Assembly (NCBI GenBank): GCA_015655115.1
Contig: JAATFQ010000116.1
Coordinates: 1 to 40,143, forward strand
DNA length: 40,143 nt
Direction: 5' to 3'
Origin: Sphingobacteriales bacterium
Lineage (GTDB): Bacteria > Bacteroidota > Bacteroidia > Sphingobacteriales > Sphingobacteriaceae
Under the pieces are notes generated by a model. That model saw nothing but the letters and a program-made list of their open reading frames with translations. It had not been told where the DNA came from and made no database searches. The position numbers were made by a program, and so were the translations under genes. Shown here piece after piece: positions 27,933 through 36,300 of this stretch (the first letter of the stretch is position 1; the number at the start of each line of letters is the position of its first letter).

Positions 27933-30900
27933 TTAGAAGGTAACATTTAAGCCCAGCGCATATTGGCGCATTGTCGGATACCCCACACCGGAACCGATCT
28001 CAGGATCAAGCCCCGGATAACTGGTGATAGTGAACAGGTTTTCCCCGGAAAGGAAGATCCTTGCCCTACTCATGGCTAGTTTAGTAGTTAATTTTTTGGA
28101 AAGAGAATATCCGATCTGCAGGTTTTTTAGTTTAACGTAAGAGGCGTTATACAAATAAAAGTCACTGGCTACATTTGCGTTCTGCACATCCGTAGTGTTT
28201 TTCAATCTTGGATAGTGTGCAGTAATGTTATTAGCGGGATCAGAAGGGTTGTCCGCATTGTAATAATAATGATCGCCGGCAATAAGCGTACTTACCGCGT
28301 TACCTAAAGAAACGATAGAATTGTTATAACCAATAGCATTCCAATAGTACCACATGCCCAGGCTGCCGGACCATAACATAGAAAAATCAAAGTTTTTATA
28401 CGCAACATCAAAAGAGAATCCAAAATTGTATTTTGGTGTTGAAGATTTATTTGTAAAACTCTGATCATAAGAGTTCCCGTAAATCCCATCCCCATTATTA
28501 TCTGCATAGATCAGGTCACCGTAGTAAAGTTTATTTTTACCTACACTGCCAGCGGGCTGAAAAGAATACCCTTCGGCGATCATTGCATTTAGCCAGGCCA
28601 TATCCTGTGTAGTGCGGATCATCCCATCTTTAGGACCTCCGTTTGCATTTACACTGCCATCAGCATTGAAGGAATTTCTACTGCCTTTATATACATTATA
28701 CAGATAAAGTTCATTATAAGTATGCCCCTGCAAAATACGTGTGGTACTGCCACTCGACACGCTACCCAGATTGGAACTGTATACACTATTTCCTGATGCA
28801 TCTGTTGTATATCCGGAACTGAATGCACCTTTATACTTTTCTACCCGGTTAAAATTATACGCAATATTTCCGGAAACTCCGTACTTGAACTCTCCGGTTT
28901 TTCCTGAATAGCCTAAGGTGATTTCAACTCCCTTGTTGGAGACCTCCGCAATGTTCTCAATCGCCGCGGTTGCTGTTCCAGCCGTCAGTGGTATCGTTGG
29001 GGTAAATAATATGCCATCGGTATTTTTGTGATAGAGATCAATTTCAAAGTTCACGGCACCCTTGAACAAATCACCATCAAGACCGATGTTAGTGGTAGTA
29101 GTGGTTTCCCATTGCATGTCTTCATTAGCGAATTTATTGGAGATCAACCCGTTGGCAGCAGTCCCATTGAATGAATATTTCGTAGATCCATAAGCAGCTT
29201 GATAATCATAATTCCCAGAGGTTGAAGTCCCATTAAAATAAGATGTTGTAGCATTGTTACCAGCCTTACCCCAGGAAGCCCGGAGTTTAAGGTTACTGAT
29301 CGAATTATTTATATTCGCCATAAAGGGCTCCTGGGAAATTCTCCACCCTGCTGAAAATGCAGGAAAGAATCCCCAGCGGTTATCTGCCGAGAAACGTGAA
29401 GAACCATCATACCGAAATACACCTTCTATGAGATAGCGGCTTTTAAATGCATAATTTAAACGGCCAAAATACGAACGTATGGAATAGTCATATTCATCGC
29501 CTGTGGAGGATAGCAATGTGGTGGCAGACGAGGGTGTAGTAATGGTCTCATCAATTAAACCCTGTTTAGTTACATTAAAATTATAATAATTGAAATAGCT
29601 TTGATTATATCCGGCCAGCACTCCTAAATCATGGTCCTTTCCAATAGTGATATTGTACTTCAACGTATTGTCTATAGTAGTCCTATAGTCCTTATCAAAG
29701 GAATAATAGGTGTTGAGCTGATCTGGCGAGGTCGCAGTACTTTTAACCGTGTTTGTGGCAAAGTTCCATCTTTCGAATGTATTACTGTGTGTATTTTGTT
29801 CCTCAAAGCGCGTTGAATAATTGAACCTGCTCTCCAATTGCAATCCTTTAAGGATATCTACTTTGGCAAATACAGTGGTATTAAACCTGGTCTCCTGATC
29901 ATCCCCTCCTGTACTATATAAATAAGAGAGAATATTGTTGGCAGTAGAAGATTCTTCTGCTGCTGCTGCATAACCATATAAACCATTATAAACCGGATAT
30001 ACACCAGGAGTGGTCTGACGCAAATAGTTAAAGGCATTACTGGTATTGCCCAATCCGCTATTCTGTAAAGAAGCAAATGTCTGGGTACCCAAGGTCAGAA
30101 ATTTAGTGATTCTGGTTTCTACATTCATCCGCAAATTATATTTATCCACTCCAGTATTGGCCATCGTTCCGGGATTGTTCAGGTAACCTGCTGAAAGTAG
30201 GAACTGAGTATTTTCATTACCCCCGTTTATAGATAGGTTGTGCTGTTGGACAACATTGTTCTCGAATATCGTTTTTGCCCAATCAGTATTCGGATAAGCA
30301 ACATAGTTCGGTATACCCTCGGCAGTAAATCCATCCGGATTGGCATTGGCTGCTGCCCATAGAGCAATGGTGGCCTCCGTATAAACAGGACTTTGTCCCA
30401 GATTGGAATAACCTTCGTTAACCAGGCGCATATGGGTAATATAGTCGGTCACAAAACCAGGCATATTGGTTGGAGTGGCGATCGAAGTGAGCCCCGTGTA
30501 ACTTACTGAGGTCTTACCTGATTTCCCTTTTTTTGTAGTGATGAGAATTACACCGTTTGCAGCAAGGGAACCATAGATAGAAGCTGCTGCTGCATCTTTC
30601 AATATCGATACAGATTCCACATCTATCGGATTCACGGCATCCATATTTCCAATCATTCCATCAATGATGACTAGCGCACCGTTGTTGTTGAGTGTCCCTG
30701 TACCCCTAATCCGTATAGTTGCGCCATCTGAACCCGGTTGGCCGGAACTTTGTCTTACACTCACGCCTGAGCTAAGCCCGCCCAGAGATGAAGATAGATT
30801 GGAAACAGGTCTGTTTTCTATAGATTTTGCGTCAATTGTTGCGATGGAACCGATCACGTTCACTTTTTTCTGGGTGCCGTAACCCACCACAACTACTTCA

Positions 30901-31265
30901 TCCAGTTTATTATTTTCTTCCTGCAATACTACGTTCAGAGGGCCGGAAGCTCCTGCAGTGAGTTCCTGGCTTCCATATCCCACAAAGCGGAAGATCAGGG
31001 TACTTCCCCTTCCGGGTACGCTGATCTGGTATTTACCGTTCTCATTTGTGGTAGTGGTCAGTGCGGTTCCCTTAAGCATAACGCTCACTCCCGGAAGCAC
31101 GCCGCCCTGAGCGTCTTTAACAGTTCCGGTGATCATTACCTTTTGAGCAAGCACATTAAGGGTTGGCAGGATAAGCAGTACCAAAAGGGTTAGTCCTGCC
31201 CTGAGCTTACATACCGGAATAAAACATTCCCTGCAGCGCCGAAAATAAGTGTAAAGTTTTTTCAT
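27933..31265 (-). CDS. SusC/RagA family TonB-linked outer-membrane transporter
   Basis: 1110 aa. After an N-terminal extension with several cysteines (RRCRECFIPVCK), the signal sequence ends near residue 41 (PTLNVLAQ). The carboxypeptidase-regulatory-like domain is at about 43-120 (ITGTVKDAQGGVLPGVSVML). The TonB-box/plug region starts LDEVVVVGYGTQKKVNVIGS and includes AAAASIYGSLAANGVILITT. The barrel ends YALGLNVTF. Unlike the transporter at 9598-13230 it has no STN domain, which fits control by a hybrid two-component system instead of a sigma/anti-sigma pair. First gene of the enzyme operon; its promoter has the repeat pair at 31335-31374. Confidence 0.95.
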   Translation of the reverse strand: MKKLYTYFRRCRECFIPVCKLRAGLTLLVLLILPTLNVLAQKVMITGTVKDAQGGVLPGVSVMLKGTALTTTTNENGKYQISVPGRGSTLIFRFVGYGSQELTAGASGPLNVVLQEENNKLDEVVVVGYGTQKKVNVIGSIATIDAKSIENRPVSNLSSSLGGLSSGVSVRQSSGQPGSDGATIRIRGTGTLNNNGALVIIDGMIGNMDAVNPIDVESVSILKDAAAASIYGSLAANGVILITTKKGKSGKTSVSYTGLTSIATPTNMPGFVTDYITHMRLVNEGYSNLGQSPVYTEATIALWAAANANPDGFTAEGIPNYVAYPNTDWAKTIFENNVVQQHNLSINGGNENTQFLLSAGYLNNPGTMANTGVDKYNLRMNVETRITKFLTLGTQTFASLQNSGLGNTSNAFNYLRQTTPGVYPVYNGLYGYAAAAEESSTANNILSYLYSTGGDDQETRFNTTVFAKVDILKGLQLESRFNYSTRFEEQNTHSNTFERWNFATNTVKSTATSPDQLNTYYSFDKDYRTTIDNTLKYNITIGKDHDLGVLAGYNQSYFNYYNFNVTKQGLIDETITTPSSATTLLSSTGDEYDYSIRSYFGRLNYAFKSRYLIEGVFRYDGSSRFSADNRWGFFPAFSAGWRISQEPFMANINNSISNLKLRASWGKAGNNATTSYFNGTSTSGNYDYQAAYGSTKYSFNGTAANGLISNKFANEDMQWETTTTTNIGLDGDLFKGAVNFEIDLYHKNTDGILFTPTIPLTAGTATAAIENIAEVSNKGVEITLGYSGKTGEFKYGVSGNIAYNFNRVEKYKGAFSSGYTTDASGNSVYSSNLGSVSSGSTTRILQGHTYNELYLYNVYKGSRNSFNADGSVNANGGPKDGMIRTTQDMAWLNAMIAEGYSFQPAGSVGKNKLYYGDLIYADNNGDGIYGNSYDQSFTNKSSTPKYNFGFSFDVAYKNFDFSMLWSGSLGMWYYWNAIGYNNSIVSLGNAVSTLIAGDHYYYNADNPSDPANNITAHYPRLKNTTDVQNANVASDFYLYNASYVKLKNLQIGYSLSKKLTTKLAMSRARIFLSGENLFTITSYPGLDPEIGSGVGYPTMRQYALGLNVTF

Positions 31266-31306
31266 TGTTTTGGTTTTAAAGATTTGTTTTGAATGGTTGT
31301 AAATTC

Positions 31307-31314
31307 CAAATGTG
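31307..31314 (-). promoter_or_regulatory. Probable -7 box of the susC operon promoter
   Basis: On the minus strand these bases read CACATTTG, one mismatch from TAnnTTTG. The position gives a leader of about 35 bases to the ATG at 31265. Its placement 20 bases downstream of the repeat pair matches the protease promoter almost exactly, which raises confidence above that of the box alone. Confidence 0.5.
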
Positions 31315-31334
31315 TGCGATTAAATCCTTTTGAC

Positions 31335-31374
31335 AGGGATAAAATTCTAAATTTATAGGGGTGAAATCGTAAAT
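31335..31374 (-). promoter_or_regulatory. Paired direct repeats upstream of susC, putative HTCS operator
   Basis: Written on the plus strand, AGGGATAAAATTCTAAAT starts at 31335 and AGGGGTGAAATCGTAAAT at 31357, a 22-bp period. The same pair, orientation and period occurs upstream of the protease gene at 33244-33283. The repeat nearer the gene occupies the place expected for a -33 element, which suits an activator site. Binding by the adjacent hybrid regulator, whose output domain is AraC-type, is inferred. Confidence 0.6.
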
Positions 31375-31442
31375 TTTCCGCTTCAGGCATGAAGAGAACA
31401 CAGCACGTAAGATTTCCATGGATCATAGTTCTTTACGTTGGT

Positions 31443-31460
31443 GAAAGCAACACAGCTTTC
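31443..31460. repeat. Inverted repeat between protease gene and susC promoter
   Basis: GAAAGC (31443-31448) and GCTTTC (31455-31460) are perfect complements around AACACA. It lies directly next to the longer hairpin at 31476-31506, downstream of the protease gene in its direction of transcription. Confidence 0.4.
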
Positions 31461-31475
31461 CACTATAAAGCGCAA

Positions 31476-31506
31476 TGGCAGTGTATCTCAAGAGGATACA
31501 CTGCCA
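31476..31506 (-). terminator. Strong hairpin downstream of the protease gene, possible terminator
   Basis: TGGCAGTGTATC (31476-31487) and GATACACTGCCA (31495-31506) form a perfect 12-bp stem with a seven-base loop, 72 bases past the protease stop codon on the minus strand. There is no T-run directly after it on that strand, so it may act as a processing barrier or an insulator between the protease and susC transcripts instead of a classic terminator. Confidence 0.45.
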
Positions 31507-31577
31507 CCTCACCAAAAAAGCCGGGCAGTCTTAACTTATTATCCGTTTTGTCTTCCTTAAACCCGGCGCTTAACCAT

Positions 31578-33158
31578 TTAATCAAAGAATAAACCGGCGT
31601 CGGACAACTGGGCATATTGTGTTCCGTCCCAGCTACTGTTCGCCAAGATTTTAAAGTATTTCAGATTCAAGGGTGTGGTAAAATAAAATGCCTGTTTGGC
31701 GGTTACTTTCTGTAGAGTATAAGAGCCTGCCAAAGTATAGGTCACTCCATCAGTGCTATACAGAAAATCGAAGGTTTTCACGGGTCGGGAAGCACCATTC
31801 CCGATAATGAAACCACTTGCGGTCTGTACAGATCCAAGATTGACTGTAACATAATGAGGGTATACCGCTGCAGGAGCAACCGAGTATTGAGAATGCCAAC
31901 TGCTACTCAGGTTCGAATCGATCAAGCTTGTGGCCGGTGCGCTAGTTTGCTGTGAACTGTAGGAGTCTACACTCCAGCCAGTCCGGCTAAGTTCGTCTTT
32001 TGTGTTAATATCGATCACCACCTGAGAATTTACAAATTGATAATTGTAAACTGTTTCTTTCACTGTTCCATTATTGTGTACCAGCTTTACTTTCAATTGG
32101 TAATCGTAGGTAGTTTTATACTGAAAGTCGGTTACAGGCATTTCTACGTAAAAGCTGTCCACTCCAATCACCTTTGTACTCCAGGCGACTGCATTGTAAT
32201 CATGGTTTGCTCCAGTTCCTTCACCGTTCACGTCTGGATCGTTGTAATACAGGATGTCTGTAACAGGGATATTTGTAGTGAAGCGGCCAGAAACAATGAT
32301 CGCATTTGTTGTAGCGTTATAAGAAGAATGAATCCTGGAAATTGCTGAAGTGACGCTTCCATAATATGTAGCAGCGCCTGTATTAAAGACCTGGTTATTT
32401 GACAGTATAGCCGCGTCGGCACTGGTAAGAAATGTTGGAGATAAACCGTATGTGAGATTGCCTGACCCCATCAATGCAGTTCCTAGATTACTTCGCTCCG
32501 ATTGCTTGGCACAGTTATGCGGCAGGTTTAGGCCATGTCCCAGTTCATGGAACATTCCACCGGTCCATTTTGTCATCCGTGTACCGAGCGTATCTGAGGA
32601 ACCTAAATATTTTAGATCAAAATCAGCGTAATCGAGTGCATAGCAATTTTTCCCGGTTCCATAAAATGGAACTCCCCCGGGTTCGCCAGTACTGCTATAA
32701 GAGGCAGCCGGAAGAATGATCAGCGAATGATCGCTACTAAATTCATCTGGGTGTGCCGATCTATAAGCGGTTACCTCTGTCATAACCGCTGTGCTGCCAC
32801 CGGTGTACGGATAACTCGCTTTACCCAGATTGCCTTTAATTAAAATAATTTTAACCAGTCCTTTGTCAGCATCTTTTAACAGACCGAAGGTTTTATCCGA
32901 ATAGCCATTACGGAGCATCTCGCTTTCATAAAACTCTTGCGCTCGCAACAAAATTTCAGAGAGACGTTTTTGGTAACCGGCAATCTCTGGGTTATCTGTA
33001 GGCACAAAATAAACGACGTTCAGATTATAAGTACGATCACTGGTATAAACAGTATCTGTAGTATTATTAGCAGCTACGTCGGCAGAAGCTGTGATCTTCT
33101 TACAAGCTCCAATGGAAAACATACAGATTAGGGCAATGCAAATTGAGGTTAGTTTCAT
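31578..33158 (-). CDS. Metzincin-like zinc metalloprotease lipoprotein with C-terminal F5/8C-type domain
   Basis: 526 aa. The lipobox SIGAC gives lipidated Cys19, so it is probably exposed at the outer-membrane surface. The catalytic region has FHELGHGLNLPHNC (zinc ligands His204, His208, His214; general base Glu205) followed by a Met-turn-like GTALMGSG (Met230). This is a metzincin pattern, except that Asn211 replaces the usual glycine of HExxHxxGxxH. Residues about 300-395 look like an Ig-like domain. Residues about 400-526 resemble a discoidin/F5-8C (CBM32-like) domain (SLIDSNLSSSWHSQY, YPHYVTVNLGSVQTASGF, FKILANSSWDG). A carbohydrate-binding protease beside a PUL suggests cleavage of a glycoprotein. 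Its promoter shares the repeat pair found at susC. Confidence 0.83.
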   Translation of the reverse strand: MKLTSICIALICMFSIGACKKITASADVAANNTTDTVYTSDRTYNLNVVYFVPTDNPEIAGYQKRLSEILLRAQEFYESEMLRNGYSDKTFGLLKDADKGLVKIILIKGNLGKASYPYTGGSTAVMTEVTAYRSAHPDEFSSDHSLIILPAASYSSTGEPGGVPFYGTGKNCYALDYADFDLKYLGSSDTLGTRMTKWTGGMFHELGHGLNLPHNCAKQSERSNLGTALMGSGNLTYGLSPTFLTSADAAILSNNQVFNTGAATYYGSVTSAISRIHSSYNATTNAIIVSGRFTTNIPVTDILYYNDPDVNGEGTGANHDYNAVAWSTKVIGVDSFYVEMPVTDFQYKTTYDYQLKVKLVHNNGTVKETVYNYQFVNSQVVIDINTKDELSRTGWSVDSYSSQQTSAPATSLIDSNLSSSWHSQYSVAPAAVYPHYVTVNLGSVQTASGFIIGNGASRPVKTFDFLYSTDGVTYTLAGSYTLQKVTAKQAFYFTTPLNLKYFKILANSSWDGTQYAQLSDAGLFFD

Positions 33159-33216
33159 AATGTTTGTTTAAATGGTTATTATTAGATTGCTTATTATTAA
33201 ATCATTCTGATCAATA

Positions 33217-33224
33217 CAAACATA
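33217..33224 (-). promoter_or_regulatory. Probable -7 box of the protease promoter
   Basis: On the minus strand this reads TATGTTTG, an exact TAnnTTTG match. The implied leader to the ATG at 33158 is about 50 bases. It lies 19 bases downstream of the repeat pair at 33244-33283. Confidence 0.6.
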
Positions 33225-33243
33225 TCATGATCTGAAAATTTGC

Positions 33244-33283
33244 AGGGGTAAATACGTAAGTATATAGGGGTTAAATTGTTAAA
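33244..33283 (-). promoter_or_regulatory. Paired direct repeats between protease and HTCS genes, putative HTCS operator
   Basis: On the plus strand, AGGGGTAAATACGTAAG starts at 33244 and AGGGGTTAAATTGTTAAA at 33266, again a 22-bp period and the same orientation relative to the minus-strand promoter as at susC. The pair also lies 51-90 bases upstream of the plus-strand HTCS gene, so it could serve both divergent genes, including autoregulation. Confidence 0.6.
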
Positions 33284-33333
33284 AGCAGCTCATATTTTAG
33301 GAAAAAACAATATTTTTTCTTCACTTTGAATTC

Positions 33334-36300
33334 ATGTCATTCAGGAAGTTTTCGGGTTATAAAACAGTCAGGATTTGGTCTTTACTTTTTCAGTTTCTTT
33401 CTATTACAGCTATAGCCCAGCAAGAAGTACACTTCGATCACTTAAACATGGATAAAGGGCTGTCTCAGAACTCTGTTATCTCTATCGTTCAGGATAAGTA
33501 TGGCTTTATGTGGATGGGTACACGACATGGATTAAACCGCTATGACGGTTACCGTTTCAAGACATATAAAGAGAATACTCGTGATACTAATTCTATTAAG
33601 AACGACTACATTAATGTGCTACTTAAGGATAGCCGTGGAACGCTTTGGGTAGGTACTGATTACGGACTATCTGTTTATGACTATGAGCACGACACATTCA
33701 TTGATATCAACAATCAATATAGGCGAAAAAATGAGTCTGCTAAGAGTGTTACTTCTCTGTTAGAAGACCGTTCCGGACAGCTATGGGTTGGCACCGAATC
33801 CGGCTTACTGCTACTTAAACATCCAGAAAACAGGCAATTTACGGAACATGTCAACGCAACTACAACTGATTTGCCAGGCAATAATATCCGTTGCCTCTAC
33901 CAGGATGTGCAGGGAAATATCTGGGTGGGGACCTCTACAGGGCTTTGCAGGATTATCGATAACAACGGCCAGTTACGTTTTCAAAGATTTTACCACACTA
34001 CCGACCACCGATCACTCAGCGATAATTATATTACTAGTTTAGTTGAAGACAAGGATAATCAATTATGGATAGGCACACAGAACGGCGGGTTGAATTTATA
34101 TAATGATAGTTCTGGAAACTTTATCACCTTCCGGCATAGTCTTGAGCGTGGATCCATCATCAGCGATGTCGTCAGAAAGCTAGCGTTGGACAACATGGGC
34201 AAGTTATGGATTGGAACGTTAGAAGGACTCAGCATTATGGATACCCGAACCGGTGAAGTAACCTCGTACCGGTATGATTCAGCAAATAAAAAAAGTCTTA
34301 GCCAAAACTCCGTTTACAGTATTTATAAAGATAAAAACGGGTCAATGTGGGTAGGCACATACTATGGAGGAATTAATATTTCCTACCCTTACGTCACTCG
34401 TTTTATATCTTATCAGAAAAACAATTATCTTCCAAGTATCAACTGCAACATCATCAGCTCTCTCCTTGAGGACAAAAAAAATAACTTTTGGATTGGCACC
34501 GAGGGAGGGGGACTCAATTACTATAACCGAAAAACCGGCAAATATAAATGGTATTTGACTAAAAAGGGTGATGAGTACTCGATTGGTTCCAATCTTGTCA
34601 AGACCCTCTACCTGGATCACTCCGGCATATTATGGGTTGGAACCCATGGCGGAGGCCTAAATTCTTTTGAAACAACTACAGACTCATTTAAACGGTATCT
34701 TTTAAATCCGGCTATTCCTGAAACACTGATTGAAGAGATCAATACAATCACCGAAGATGAGAAAGGACAGCTTTGGATAGGAACACAAAAAAGCGGAATC
34801 GTTGTTTCAAATGTAAAAAAGAACAAGTTCAGCCAGTTGGAATATCCACTCATCAATAGAAGAATTAAGGGAAAATCTGTAGATCTGATTTTTATGGACG
34901 GTGATGACACTTGGATCGCAACCATCAATGAACTCCTTCTGCTGAACCGGAAAACAAAGATCTTAACTGTCTTTAACAATATGATCGAACATGCGAACAG
35001 CCTCGGTAGTAATACAGTGAACTGCCTTACTAAAACCAGGGATGGGGAGCTTTGGTTCGGGACTTATTATGGCGGGGTTAGCCGCTATGATAAAAAACAG
35101 AAAAGATTTATTACTTACACTACCGAAGATGGTTTGTGTAACAATAATGTAATCGGTATTGAAGAAGATAGCAATGGCCACCTGTGGCTAAGTACGGGTA
35201 ATGGACTTTCCAGTTTTGACAGGTTCAGCCATACCTTCAGAAACTATAACACGAGTGATGGCCTACCAGGTAATGAGTTTAATAAAAAAGCTTCTTTCAG
35301 AAGTTTATCCGGAGAGCTCTTCTTTGGTGGTTTCCAAGGTTTTGTTAGTTTTTTTGCTAATAAAATACTCACCAATACCAAACGGGACCAGGTCATTATG
35401 ACTGGTTTACGTCTTTTAGATAAGCCTGTGACAATCAATGGTCCTGATCATCTGTTAAATAAGAACATTGGTCTAAAAGAACATCTTAATTTTGGTCATA
35501 ACCAGAACACCTTTACACTTGAATTTGCGCTCCTCAACTTCATTAAGCCCGAAAAAAACAGATACGCTTATAAGCTTGAAGGTTATGATAAAACATGGTC
35601 ATATGTTTCTACACCTTATGCCACTTATACGAATCTACCCGCCGGAACTTATACATTCTTTATAAAAGGAATAAATAATGATGGAACATACAGCAAAAAC
35701 ATCAGAAAGTTGACCATCACCGTTTCCCCCCCATTTTATCAATCCTGGTGGGCCTATGTCATTTATACTTGTTGTATCGCCTCTCTGGCAATTTTAGTTG
35801 TTCGTTACCTATTAATCAGAGTCGTTCTGAAAAAAGAAAAGGAAGTAAATGCTCACAAATTGGAGTTCTTCACTAATATTTCGCATGAGATCCGTACTCC
35901 CCTTACCCTGATTTTTGGACCTCTGGAAAAATTGATTAACATGACCACTCATGATCTCCAGATAAATAACAGTCTGCGTTTAATCAGAACCAGTACCGAC
36001 AGGCTACACAGCCTGGTCAACGAGTTGCTGGATTTCAGAAAAATTGAAAGTGGTCATATGGTCCTTCAGCTCAGCAAGGGGGACATTGTAGTGTTTTGCA
36101 AAGAGATCTTTCTTGCTTTTCAGAACCTTGCCCTGAGTAAAAACATAAGATATAGCTTTGAGCCGGAAGAACAGGAGATAGCATGCGTATTTGATCCAAT
36201 GCAATTAGAAAAGGTACTGTTTAACCTGCTTTCTAATGCGATCAAATTTTGTGCATTGAATGGCATCGTAAATTTAAGCTTGAAAAAAAATAACATCACT

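Noticed and set aside
31389..31592. Plus-strand open frame of 67 codons between susC and the protease gene
   Set aside because: It runs through two hairpins and into the 3' end of the protease gene on the other strand; no coding support.
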